A stretch of 64,000 bases of DNA from SG8-30 sp963710135. GTDB taxonomy: Bacteria; Pseudomonadota; Gammaproteobacteria; Steroidobacterales; Steroidobacteraceae. A program made the position numbers and the translations under genes. This document shows, in pieces, positions 35,805 to 44,258 of this stretch. The DNA lies in the NCBI GenBank assembly GCA_963710135.1, contig CAVPYY010000006.1:806001-870000 (forward strand), in the 5' to 3' direction. The notes under the pieces were generated by a model that had not been told where the DNA came from, searched no databases, and saw only the letters and a program-made list of their open reading frames with translations. Numbering within the stretch: position 1 is the first letter of the stretch; every line of letters begins with the position of its first letter.

Positions 35805-35824
35805 GCGGGAGCAAGCGGCCGGGT

Positions 35825-36394
35825 TCAGCCCGACCAGGTGCGGACGCGACCGGTATCGATGTGCACGAAGTCGGACTTGCGGTAGTAGCCGACACCGCCG
35901 GCCTGCATGGACAGGGCCAGGTCGCGCAGCCGGTCCGTGCGATAGCCGACCAGGCGGACGTCGATCGCCTGGCCCTGCATGTGCAGGCTCTTGCGCGCCA
36001 CGCCGTTCGACCGGGCGTTGAGCATGGCGTTCGTCACCGGTGAGCGGTAGCCGGAGATGATCTCGAATCGCGGCTCACGGCCGGCCAGGGCCGCCGAGTC
36101 GTGCAGCAGGTCGAACAGGCGCCGGTCGATGGCGGCAACCTCGCCGGAGCGGTGGTCGCGCAGCAGGTGGTTGAGCTGTCCCAAGGACTCCGCGCAATAG
36201 CTGCCGGCGCGGTAGTACTCGACCGACAGCTGCTCGCCGGTATGCGTGTTGAGCATCGACACGCTGCGCGCGGAGGTCATGCCGGCCAGCGCCCGGCCGG
36301 GGCCGGTCAGTGCAACGGCTGCAGGCACGCCGATCAGCAAGCCCTTGAGAAACCGGCGCCGGCTACGGACCGGCAACGAGTCGACAGATGTCAT
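35825..36394 (-). CDS. YcbK/DUF882-family Tat-exported peptidase-like protein
   Basis: This 189-residue protein has a twin-arginine signal (RSRRRFLKGLLIG) and an M15A-like DUF882 domain. HTGEQLSVEYYRAGSY, ISGYRSPVTNAML, SLHMQGQAIDVRL (metal ligands His and Asp) and DFVHIDTGRVRTW (second His) fit the zinc-dependent DD-/LD-peptidase fold. In E. coli the homologue MepK is a murein endopeptidase. It is probably periplasmic after Tat export. Confidence 0.88.
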   Translation of the reverse strand: MTSVDSLPVRSRRRFLKGLLIGVPAAVALTGPGRALAGMTSARSVSMLNTHTGEQLSVEYYRAGSYCAESLGQLNHLLRDHRSGEVAAIDRRLFDLLHDSAALAGREPRFEIISGYRSPVTNAMLNARSNGVARKSLHMQGQAIDVRLVGYRTDRLRDLALSMQAGGVGYYRKSDFVHIDTGRVRTWSG

Positions 36395-36543
36395 GCGGGA
36401 GCCGCCAGAGAACCGAGGGGGCGGTCAGGATTGCCACATTCGGCAAAAAAATCAAGGCTCCTGGTCACGCAAACGGCGACATCCGCCAGGCGGCGTCCAG
36501 TCGCGCCGAGCGCGGCGCAATGGATGGATCGAGGGCCGGCCGG

Positions 36544-37719
36544 TCAGCCGTTGACCACCAAGACGCGTGCGCGCGGGAAGAAATTGAAATCCGTGGCGGA
36601 CGCCCAGGTGTAGGCGCCCATCTGCCGGCCGACCAGCACGTCGCCACTCTCCAGGAGGGGCAGCATCTGGTCCTCGACGATGACATCGATGCTGTCACAG
36701 GTGGGGCCCGCGAGCACGCTGTGATGCAGGGGACCCGGTCGCTCTACCAGTGGTGCGACGGGATAGCGCGCATGGTCGTACACCTGGCCGCTGAATGACC
36801 CATACAGGCCGTCGTCGAGGTAGTACCACCAGCGACCGTCACGAAACGCCCGGCCCATGACCGTAGTGAGCACGGTGCCGGCCGGGCCACAGACGAAACG
36901 GCCGGGCTCGGCGATGATCCGCACCCCGCCGGGCAAACTCCCGAGCGCGCGGCGGATGGGGGCGCAGAAATCCTCGATCGGAGTTGCACGCTCCAGATAG
37001 TCGATCGGAAATCCGCCGCCGATATCGAGCGTCGCGAGGTCCGCGAAGCCGCGCTCGCGCCCGGCACGCAAGAGCTCGGCACAGACATCGATGGCGCGGA
37101 CCTTGGTCTCAGGCGACCGCGACTGCGACCCGACGTGGAACGACAGCCCGGAGACGCGTATCCCCAGACCCGCCGCCAGTTGCGCGAGGTCGAGCGCCGC
37201 CTCCGGGTCGCAGCCGAACTTGCGCGACAGGTCCACGACGGCCTCGCGGCTGCGGAAACTCACCCGGATCAGCAGTTCCGCGCGGTCGGCATACGCGGCG
37301 AACTTGCGGACCTCGTCCGGGTTGTCGACGACGAAGGTCCGCACTCCGTAGTCCAGCGCCGCGCGGATGTCGATGTCCCGCTTGATGGGATGGGTGTGGA
37401 TGCACCGCGCCGGGTCGATGCCGGCTTGCCGCACCAGTTCCACCTCGCCGGTGGTGGCCAGGTCGAAACTGCTGCCCTCCCTCGCCAGCACCGCGACGAC
37501 CTCGGGGTGTGGCAGCGGTTTCAGCGCATAGTGCAGGACCACGCCGGGCAGGGCGGCGGCCAGCGCACGGTACTGCGCCCTGACGATGTCGGCATCGACC
37601 AGCAGCAAGGGCGAGCCGAACCGTCGCAGCAGGGCCGCAAGGTCCGAGGCGCGATAGGGGGCGTGCAGGACGAGGCCGTCTGGCACTCCGTCGGAGCGTT
37701 CGGGGTCGGTCCGCGACAA
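36544..37719 (-). CDS. Fold-type III PLP ornithine/lysine decarboxylase
   Basis: This 391-residue alanine-racemase-fold decarboxylase has the PLP lysine in VVLHYALKPLPHPEV (about residue 67), the phosphate-binding loop in TLDIGGGFPIDY, EPGRFVCGPAGT, and the substrate-site motif GPTCDSIDVI with the catalytic Cys. The GPTCDS.D form is that of ornithine/lysine decarboxylases rather than diaminopimelate decarboxylase (GPLCE). The start is uncertain: TTG at 37719 (weak CGGA eight bases before) or GTG at 37686. It would start polyamine synthesis (putrescine or cadaverine). Confidence 0.88.
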   Translation of the reverse strand: MSRTDPERSDGVPDGLVLHAPYRASDLAALLRRFGSPLLLVDADIVRAQYRALAAALPGVVLHYALKPLPHPEVVAVLAREGSSFDLATTGEVELVRQAGIDPARCIHTHPIKRDIDIRAALDYGVRTFVVDNPDEVRKFAAYADRAELLIRVSFRSREAVVDLSRKFGCDPEAALDLAQLAAGLGIRVSGLSFHVGSQSRSPETKVRAIDVCAELLRAGRERGFADLATLDIGGGFPIDYLERATPIEDFCAPIRRALGSLPGGVRIIAEPGRFVCGPAGTVLTTVMGRAFRDGRWWYYLDDGLYGSFSGQVYDHARYPVAPLVERPGPLHHSVLAGPTCDSIDVIVEDQMLPLLESGDVLVGRQMGAYTWASATDFNFFPRARVLVVNG

Positions 37720-37794
37720 GGGATTATCCGGCTCGGCAAACGCCGGATTCTAGGCCAAAGCCCGGCCGGCGCAAGCGAACCGGGGGCAAGCCAG

Positions 37795-39099
37795 TCAATG
37801 CGGTGGCGGGTCGCCCCGCCCGCCGGCCAGCGCATCGGGCTCGCGCACCAGCGGCGCGATCAACGCCAGCAGCCTGGCCAGCGCGCCGCGATTGGCACCG
37901 ATCACCTCGAGCCCGCGCTGGCCAGCGGCACGCCGCCCGGCAGGGTCGTCGAACAACTCGATGACGGCCGCCGCGACGCCGCCGGCATCGGTGACGGTGC
38001 GTACCGCGCCGGCTTCGCACATCTTCCGGTAGATGTCCTCACCGTTGAAGTTGTGGGGACCGGTCAACAGCGGCAGGCCGAGCGCGGCAGGCTCGAGCAG
38101 GTTGTGGCCGCCGACGGTCACCAGGCTGCCGGCCACGAACGCCACATCGGCGGCGGCGTAGAGCTTGGTCAACTCGCCCATGGTATCGCCGAGCACGACC
38201 GGCACGTTCGCCGGGACACGTGCCGCACTGGAGCAGCTCACGAACGCGACCTGCCTGCGCGCGAGCAGCGCGCGCACCGCCTCGAAGCGGTTGGGGTGGC
38301 GCGGCACCAGCACCAGCAGGGCGCGCGGATGACGGTCGAGGACGCGTTGGTGCGCATCCAGGAGGATCTCTTCTTCCCCTTCGTGGGTGCTGCCGGCGAC
38401 CCACACCGGACGATCGGGCGCATTGGTGTCGCGCCACTGCCGGCCGAGCGAGCGAACCTCGGGAGCCAGGTCGAAATCGAACTTGATGTTGCCGGTGACG
38501 TGCGTGCGCTCGCTGGCGGCGCCGATCGAGCGGAATCGCTCGGCGTCGGCGCCGCTCTGCGCCGCGATGACGATCCCGTGCGACAGCGTGGCCCGGAACA
38601 GCGGAACCAGGCGCCGATAGCGGCCAACCGAGCGCGGCGACACGCGGGCGCTGGCGAGCACCAGCGGCACCCGGCGGCGTCCGCATTCCGCGTACAGGTT
38701 GGGCCATAGCTCGGTCTCGAGAATGATGGCGAGACGCGGCCGGACCCGCTCGAAGAACCGCCGCACCGAGCCCGGCAGGTCATAGGGTACATAGCGGATC
38801 ACCACGTCATCGCCGAACAGGGAGCGCGCCCGCGCGGCGCCGGTGGGCGTCACCGTGGTCAGCACCAGCGGTAGCTCGGGGTATTCAGCCCGTAGCGCCT
38901 TGACCAGCGGCGCAGCGGCCTGCACCTCGCCCACCGATACCGCATGCACCCAGATCGAATCACGACCCAGGCTGGCGCCGAGCCCGAAGCGTTCACCTAG
39001 CCCGGCGCGATACGCCGGGTCGCGCAGGCCGCGCCACAACTGCAGCAGGAATGCGATCGGCGCGGCGATGTAGATCAGGACGTTGTAAACGAGGCGCAT
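37795..39099 (-). CDS. waaA: 3-deoxy-D-manno-octulosonic acid transferase
   Basis: WaaA (KdtA), 434 residues, adds Kdo to lipid A precursor at the cytosolic face of the inner membrane. An N-terminal membrane helix (VYNVLIYIAAPIAFLLQLW) is followed by two GT-B Rossmann domains: IWVHAVSVGEVQAAAPLVKAL, ETELWPNLYAECGRRRVPLV, and the C-terminal VAFVAGSLVTVGGHNLLEPAALGLPLLTGPHNFNG. It is followed by the kinase gene kdkA on the same strand, so a single Kdo phosphorylated at O-4 may be made, as in Haemophilus; that is inference. Confidence 0.96.
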   Translation of the reverse strand: MRLVYNVLIYIAAPIAFLLQLWRGLRDPAYRAGLGERFGLGASLGRDSIWVHAVSVGEVQAAAPLVKALRAEYPELPLVLTTVTPTGAARARSLFGDDVVIRYVPYDLPGSVRRFFERVRPRLAIILETELWPNLYAECGRRRVPLVLASARVSPRSVGRYRRLVPLFRATLSHGIVIAAQSGADAERFRSIGAASERTHVTGNIKFDFDLAPEVRSLGRQWRDTNAPDRPVWVAGSTHEGEEEILLDAHQRVLDRHPRALLVLVPRHPNRFEAVRALLARRQVAFVSCSSAARVPANVPVVLGDTMGELTKLYAAADVAFVAGSLVTVGGHNLLEPAALGLPLLTGPHNFNGEDIYRKMCEAGAVRTVTDAGGVAAAVIELFDDPAGRRAAGQRGLEVIGANRGALARLLALIAPLVREPDALAGGRGDPPPH

Positions 39100-39102
39100 G
39101 GG

Positions 39103-39816
39103 CTAAGCGGTGCGATCGTGAGCCGCGCGCAGCAGCGCGTAACCGGGCCGCCAGTCGGCCGCATGCGGGTTCTGGCCCGCGATCTTCGCGAGCGAGCGCG
39201 CCAGGCGCTCGATCGGCCCGTGGTGCCAGCGACCCGGCTCGCGCAGCCGCGCACGGTCGAAGTCGAGCAACCAGACCTCACCCTGCTGGCCCAGCATGAT
39301 GTTGTGGGCGTTGAGATCCGGGTGCTCGACACCGGCGTGGTGAAAGCGCCTGATGCACCGCCCGACGCTGCACCAGTGCGCCTCGTCGAGGTCGCCCGCC
39401 AGCCAGGCCGCAGCCAGCGAGCGGGATCCCGGCAGGCGCAGGGTCACGAGCGACGCCTGGTATCCGAGGCCGCGCCGGATGTAGGCGGCCGCGACCGGCA
39501 CGGGCACCGGCAAGCCCAGCTCCAGCAGCCTGCCCAGCAGGCGCAACTCGCGGAACGCGCGGTTGCGCGCTTCGCCCAGCCACAGGTAGCGGTCGCGGCT
39601 GAACCTTGCCACCAGCCCGCCGCGGCGATAGCGGCGCAACACCAGTTGTTGCGCACCATCGTCGAGAAAGAACACCGAGCCCCTGCCCCCGGCGATCTCG
39701 GTCACCTGGCCGCGCTCACGCCATACGGCGAGGTCGAACAGTCCGGCTGCGTTGCCGGTGCGGGTGGGGTCATATAGGATGGCGCCGCCGTCGGTGGCGA
39801 TGCGCTCGAATCTCAT
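39103..39816 (-). CDS. kdkA: 3-deoxy-D-manno-octulosonic acid kinase
   Basis: This 237-residue lipopolysaccharide-core kinase phosphorylates Kdo in the inner core. The catalytic loop is VEHPDLNAHNIMLGQQG and the metal-binding DFG equivalent is VWLLDFDRARLRE; LRRYRRGGLVARFSRDRY precedes. The preferred ATG at 39816 has AGGA at suitable spacing; ATG at 39825 is the alternative. The start codon shares the palindrome CATG with the start of the divergent heptosyltransferase. Confidence 0.92.
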   Translation of the reverse strand: MRFERIATDGGAILYDPTRTGNAAGLFDLAVWRERGQVTEIAGGRGSVFFLDDGAQQLVLRRYRRGGLVARFSRDRYLWLGEARNRAFRELRLLGRLLELGLPVPVPVAAAYIRRGLGYQASLVTLRLPGSRSLAAAWLAGDLDEAHWCSVGRCIRRFHHAGVEHPDLNAHNIMLGQQGEVWLLDFDRARLREPGRWHHGPIERLARSLAKIAGQNPHAADWRPGYALLRAAHDRTA

Positions 39817-40888
39817 GCCCGCCATCCTACAGTCACCGCCCCGTCACGTCTGTATCAACCGGTTGTCGGCAATCGGCGATACCTGCCATGTGCTGGCAGT
39901 GGTCCGCGCGCTGCAGCGGGCGTGGCCCGAGACGCGCTTCACCTGGATCATCGGGCGCGTCGAGGCACGCCTGATCGGTCTCGCCGGTGACATCGAGCTG
40001 CTGCCCTTCGACAAGCGGGGCGGCGTCGGCGAGTACCTGCGCCTGCGCCGCGAGCTGGCGACGCGCCGTTTCGACGCCCTGCTGCACATGCAGCTCGCCT
40101 TGCGGGCGAGCCTGGTGGCGCTGCTCGTCAAGGCACCGGTCCGGGTCGGGTTCGACCGGGCGCGTGCCCGCGAGGGCCAGTGGCTGTTCACCAATCGGCG
40201 CATTGCCGCCGGACCAGACGCACACGTCCTCGATACGCTGCTGCGCTTCGCCGATGCCCTGGGCGTCGCGCCCGGCGCGCCGCAATGGAACCTGCAGCTG
40301 CCCGACGAGGCCCTGAGCTACGCCGAGTCGGTCATTCCCGACGACAGACCGACGCTGGTGATCAGCCCGTGTTCCAGTCACGAGCTCCGTAACTGGCGTC
40401 CGGAACGCTATGCGGCAGTGGCGGATCACGCCGTTCGCGCGCACGGCATGCGCGTCGTGTTGACGGGCAGCCCGGCGCCCATCGAGCGGCGCATGGCCGA
40501 CGCCATCCTGGCCGCCGCGCGTGAGCCGATCCTCGACCAGGTAGGCCGTGACACCCTCCCCCAGCTGCTGGCACTGCTCGGCCGCGCCACCGCACTGCTG
40601 ACCCCGGACTCCGGACCCGCGCACATGGCCACCATGGTGGACACCCCCGTGCTCGGACTGTACGCCGCCACCAACGCCGCGCGCAGCGGCCCGTACCTCA
40701 GCCTGGAGTGGTGCATCAACCGCTACGACGCCGCTGCCCGGCGCTTTCTGGGGCGCGCCGCCAGCGAGATACCGTGGACCACCAAGATCGAGCGGCCGGG
40801 CGTGATGGATTTGATCGAGGTCGACGACGTCAAGGCCAGGCTCGATGCGCTGCTCGAGTCCCGCCCCGGGCAGCGGCCCATCCTATAA
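39815..40888 (+). CDS. Glycosyltransferase family 9 heptosyltransferase
   Basis: This 357-residue GT9 enzyme belongs to the ADP-heptose:LPS heptosyltransferase group. NRLSAIGDTCHVLAVVRALQ (about residues 15-35) is the family start; the acceptor/ADP-heptose region includes VISPCSSHELRNWRPERYA and ALLTPDSGPAHMATMVDTPVLGLY (the DSGPAHMA motif). WaaC or WaaF cannot be distinguished. The ATG at 39815 is required because no later start precedes the conserved N-terminal strand. It continues into a possible -10 box that overlaps its TAA stop. Confidence 0.93.
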   Translation: MPAILQSPPRHVCINRLSAIGDTCHVLAVVRALQRAWPETRFTWIIGRVEARLIGLAGDIELLPFDKRGGVGEYLRLRRELATRRFDALLHMQLALRASLVALLVKAPVRVGFDRARAREGQWLFTNRRIAAGPDAHVLDTLLRFADALGVAPGAPQWNLQLPDEALSYAESVIPDDRPTLVISPCSSHELRNWRPERYAAVADHAVRAHGMRVVLTGSPAPIERRMADAILAAAREPILDQVGRDTLPQLLALLGRATALLTPDSGPAHMATMVDTPVLGLYAATNAARSGPYLSLEWCINRYDAAARRFLGRAASEIPWTTKIERPGVMDLIEVDDVKARLDALLESRPGQRPIL

Positions 40889-40889
40889 T
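40884..40889 (+). promoter_or_regulatory. Candidate -10 box for the DUF6165 gene
   Basis: TATAAT spans the TAA stop (40886-40888) of the heptosyltransferase gene, 33 bases before the next start. No good -35. Confidence 0.35.
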
Positions 40890-40921
40890 CCCCGTTCCCG
40901 CCAGTCCTCGCCGGAGCATCC

Positions 40922-41332
40922 GTGACCAACATCCTCGTGCCGGTATCGCCCGGCGAACTGCTCGACAAGGTGACCATACTGCGCATCAAGTCGCAGCGGA
41001 TGTCCGACCCGGCCAAGCTCGCCAACGTGCGACATGAGCTCGAGTTGCTGGAGCGCACCTGGACGGAGGCCGGCCAGTCGTATCCCGAGCTCGACGCCGA
41101 CGTCGCCGCGCTGCAGGCAGTCAACGAACGGCTCTGGGATATCGAGGACGATATTCGCGAGCAGGAGAGGCGGCAGGATTTCGGCGCCCGCTTCGTCGAG
41201 CTGGCGCGCGCGGTCTACTTCGAGAACGACGAGCGGGCCGCGATCAAGAAACGCATCAACACCGGGCTGGGCTCGAGGATCGTCGAAGAGAAGTCCTACC
41301 GCGACTACCGCAGCGGCCAGGCGCCGGCCTAG
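40922..41332 (+). CDS. DUF6165 family protein
   Basis: This 136-residue soluble, helical protein begins NILVPVSPGELLDKVTILRIKSQR, the hallmark of DUF6165, a family typically encoded beside LPS core or glycosyltransferase genes. The helix-rich middle (KLANVRHELELLERTW...) and the closing KKRINTGLGSRIVEEKSY are also typical. No catalytic motif is apparent; function unknown. The start is GTG at 40922. Confidence 0.85.
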   Translation: MTNILVPVSPGELLDKVTILRIKSQRMSDPAKLANVRHELELLERTWTEAGQSYPELDADVAALQAVNERLWDIEDDIREQERRQDFGARFVELARAVYFENDERAAIKKRINTGLGSRIVEEKSYRDYRSGQAPA

Positions 41333-41343
41333 GACGCCCGGCT

Positions 41344-42297
41344 CTAGGACGGCTCGGCCGGGGCAGTCGCCAGGACTTTCGCGGTGACCGACGGGCCGTC
41401 CGGTCCGAGGCGGGCGATGAGACTGTGCTCCCCCACCGCATCCAGCCGCCAGGTGCCGGGCGAAACGACCCCATCCTCGCCAGATACGGCGGCAGCCGCC
41501 GAAATCACGGCGTCCGCGCCCACTTCGAACGTCACCTCCACGCCGGGAACCGGATTGCCGAAGCGATCCACGACCTGGAATCGCAGGTCCTGCGGCACGC
41601 TGTTTCCGGCGGCAACGGTCTGGTCGGCGCCGTCCACGAGCAGCAGCTGATCGGGCGCGCCGGGGCGGACGATGACCGTGGTGGCGAGCGGCGGCGCCGG
41701 GTCCAGGCTGGCGACCAGCTGATAGGAACCGGAGCGCGACCCGATGCTCCAGGTGGTGCGGGCGTAACCGCTCGCGTCCGTGATGGCGCTCGGCGGATCC
41801 ACCTGACCACCCTCGGACGCCTCGAAGCGAACCTCGGCGCCCGCAACCGGATTTCCGAAAGCGTCCGTGGCCTCGACGCTGTAGGCGGGCAGCGACTCGG
41901 CGGGCGCCACCGGCTCAAAGCTGACGCCAGGAACCAGGCGCACGGCCGGGCCGGCGATGATCTGCACCGGCACCCGCGCCTGCCGCGCCCCGCTGCTGAC
42001 CAACAGTTCGGTGGCGCCGGTGCGGCCGTTTGCCGTCACCAGGCCCCGCTCGGTCACGCTGGCGAGGTCCGGCGCAGCGAGGCGAAAGGTGAAGACCGAC
42101 CCGCCGATCGCCTGCCCGGAGCGGTCGTTGGCCTGGACCACCACCTGCGCGGTATCGCCCGCAGTCATCACGAGGGCCGCCGGCACGGCGACGACCGTCG
42201 CAGGCTCCGCGACCGGGCTGGACGCAGTCGGCGCGCGCCCGCAGCCCGTCGCGAGCACGAACAGCAGTCCCATTGCGGCAACGCGTGACACCTGCAT
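41344..42297 (-). CDS. Lipoprotein with bacterial Ig-like (Big-1) repeats
   Basis: This 317-residue protein has a lipoprotein signal peptide (GLLFVLATGC) and repeated immunoglobulin-like beta-domains. Paired segments ATDAFGNPVAGAEVRFEA and VDRFGNPVPGVEVTFEV show the Big-1/invasin-type repeat (two clear copies, a third, more diverged, near the N-terminus). Such proteins are surface adhesins or matrix components, but this one is short and has no catalytic or binding head. The ATG at 42297 is close to the divergent MscS gene. Confidence 0.82.
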   Translation of the reverse strand: MQVSRVAAMGLLFVLATGCGRAPTASSPVAEPATVVAVPAALVMTAGDTAQVVVQANDRSGQAIGGSVFTFRLAAPDLASVTERGLVTANGRTGATELLVSSGARQARVPVQIIAGPAVRLVPGVSFEPVAPAESLPAYSVEATDAFGNPVAGAEVRFEASEGGQVDPPSAITDASGYARTTWSIGSRSGSYQLVASLDPAPPLATTVIVRPGAPDQLLLVDGADQTVAAGNSVPQDLRFQVVDRFGNPVPGVEVTFEVGADAVISAAAAVSGEDGVVSPGTWRLDAVGEHSLIARLGPDGPSVTAKVLATAPAEPS

Positions 42298-42343
42298 GAA
42301 TGGTAGCTTGACAGCATCTTCGGCGGGTCGGCAATGTCCGGTG

Positions 42344-44008
42344 ATGAAACGATGCTTGCATGCGGTGCTTGCGGTCCTGCTGTGCTGGCTGCCGCCGCTC
42401 GCCGCCCAGGAGGCGCCGCCCGCCGTCGCGGCGGAGCGGGAAACCCTCCCGACTTTCGATCCGGTGCCGGTACGCTTTCGTGGCGAGGTCCTGTTCGAGA
42501 TTCGCGCGCCGATCGGCGGCCTGGACCCGGCGCAACGCGCGGCGGCGATCGCCGGCAGGATCGCGGCCGCCGCCGGCCAGCCCAGCGACGCGCTGAACAG
42601 CATCCGCATCGAGCGCAGCGCGGACACCCACGACATCTACGTCGGCGAGACATTCATCGCCAGCATCACGGATCTCGATTCGCGGCCGCTCGGCCGCACG
42701 CGTGAACAGCTGGCCGCCGATGTCACCTGGCGCTTGCGCGATGCCTTGGCGGTGGAGTTCGAGAGCCGCTCGCTGGCCAGCCTGCTGCGGGCGACCGGCA
42801 TCGCCACCGTCGAGACCCTCCTGTTCGCGCTGGCCGGCGCCCTGCTGTGGCGGCGCGGCCGGCGACTCGAGCAGCGCGTGCGCGAACGACCACCCGCCGA
42901 GGTCCGCCCCCTCCGGCTGCGCGGCGTGGAGATCGTTTCGTCCCAGCAGCGGATCGAATCGACGGCCGGGTTGCTGGCAGCCGCGCGGGTCATCCTCCTG
43001 CTCGTCCTGGTCGCGGCCTGGGCCGGCATCACGCTCGCGCTGTTTCCGTGGACCCGTGGATTGTCGGCGGCAGCAGGTCGCGAACTGCTGGCCGCGGTCT
43101 CGGTCGTGGTCACCGCGCTGCTGAGCTACCTGCCGAACCTGGTCTACATCATCCTGATCGCGCTGGTGACACGTGCGCTGCTGAGGGTGGCCAAGTTCTT
43201 CTTCGTGCGGATCGAGCTCGGACAGATTCACCTGCCCGGCTTCTTTCCGGAATGGTCCGACCCGACCTACCGCATCGTGCGTTTCATGGCCATCGCCCTG
43301 GCCATCGTGGTGATGTACCCGTATCTGCCGGCGTCCCAGTCCACCGCCTTCCAGGGGGTCTCTGTGCTGGTAGGCGTGCTGGTGTCGATCGGGTCTGCAT
43401 CCGCCCTGGCAAACATGGTGGGCGGGCTCGTGATCACCTATATGCGTTCCTTCAAGCCGGGCGACCGTGTCCGGGTGGGCGATACCGAGGGAGACGTCGT
43501 GTCGCGCGATGCCTTCGTGGTCAGGATCCGCACCGTCAAGAACGTCGAGGTCACGGTGCCCAACTCGCTGGTCCTGTCCACACACCTGATCAACTACACC
43601 GCGGCGGCGAAGGCGGAAGGCCTGGCCCTCCACACCGTGGTGACCATCGGCTATGACGTCCCCTGGAGGAAGGTGCACGAACTGCTGCTGGCCGCGGCCG
43701 CGGGCACCAGGGGTATCGAGAAGTTCCCTGCGCCGTTCGTGCTGCAGAAGTCGCTGGACGACTTCTTCGTGAGCTACGAGCTGAATGCCTATACCCGTGA
43801 TGCCGCCGGCATGGCCGGGGTCTACTCCGACCTGCACGCCGCGATTCTCGACGAGTTCTTCGCGGCAGGGGTGGAGATCATGTCGCCGCACTACGCCGCG
43901 CAGCGGGACGGCAACCGGGCCGCCATGCCGGCGGAGAGCCTGCCGGCGGGCTACCAGGCACCACGTTTCGGCATCGATCTGCTGCGCGGCCCGAAGCCGG
44001 CGGGCTGA
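42344..44008 (+). CDS. MscS-family mechanosensitive channel with periplasmic domain
   Basis: This 554-residue protein has a signal peptide, a periplasmic domain of about 150 residues, and several membrane helices (about residues 150-165, 210-235, 245-280, 310-360). The MscS pore helix (SASALANMVGGLVITYMRSF) and beta-domain (KPGDRVRVGDTEGDVVSRD...TVPNSLVLSTHLINYT) follow. It opens on membrane tension to release solutes. The large N-terminal extension is of the kind seen in plant/bacterial MSL relatives and suggests an additional sensing role. Start ATG at 42344. Confidence 0.88.
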   Translation: MKRCLHAVLAVLLCWLPPLAAQEAPPAVAAERETLPTFDPVPVRFRGEVLFEIRAPIGGLDPAQRAAAIAGRIAAAAGQPSDALNSIRIERSADTHDIYVGETFIASITDLDSRPLGRTREQLAADVTWRLRDALAVEFESRSLASLLRATGIATVETLLFALAGALLWRRGRRLEQRVRERPPAEVRPLRLRGVEIVSSQQRIESTAGLLAAARVILLLVLVAAWAGITLALFPWTRGLSAAAGRELLAAVSVVVTALLSYLPNLVYIILIALVTRALLRVAKFFFVRIELGQIHLPGFFPEWSDPTYRIVRFMAIALAIVVMYPYLPASQSTAFQGVSVLVGVLVSIGSASALANMVGGLVITYMRSFKPGDRVRVGDTEGDVVSRDAFVVRIRTVKNVEVTVPNSLVLSTHLINYTAAAKAEGLALHTVVTIGYDVPWRKVHELLLAAAAGTRGIEKFPAPFVLQKSLDDFFVSYELNAYTRDAAGMAGVYSDLHAAILDEFFAAGVEIMSPHYAAQRDGNRAAMPAESLPAGYQAPRFGIDLLRGPKPAG

Positions 44009-44019
44009 GCTGCGGCGGG

Positions 44020-44226
44020 TCAGCCAGTCAGGAAATACTCGGCGCTGCAGTACGGGCACTTGGCCCAGCCCGTTGCCTCGATCGCCAGATAGACACGCGG
44101 ATGGGAGTTCCACAGCTCCATGCCCGGCATCGGGCACGCCAGCGGCAGGTCCGCCCTGGTGACCTCGTAGCGGTTCTGCGCGTTGGGTTGCAGGGGCGCG
44201 TTGCGCGATGTCTGAACGCTGGGCAC
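44020..44226 (-). CDS. CHCC zinc-finger protein (NDUFS6/YheU-like)
   Basis: This 68-residue protein has the zf-CHCC motif: LACPMPGMELWNSHPRVYL with Cys and His, then AKCPYCSAEYFL with the CxxC. The fold resembles the NDUFS6 zinc subunit associated with complex I; its bacterial function is unknown. GTG start at 44226. It is read convergently with the MscS gene. Confidence 0.82.
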   Translation of the reverse strand: MPSVQTSRNAPLQPNAQNRYEVTRADLPLACPMPGMELWNSHPRVYLAIEATGWAKCPYCSAEYFLTG

Positions 44227-44252
44227 GGAAGACTTCCCTGGTCGAGTGCGCC

Positions 44253-44258
44253 ATTATA
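44253..44258 (-). promoter_or_regulatory. Candidate -10 box for the CHCC zinc-finger gene
   Basis: TATAAT on the minus strand overlaps the TAA stop of glnE (44254-44256) and is 27 bases upstream of the small zinc-finger gene. No -35 consensus. Confidence 0.35.
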
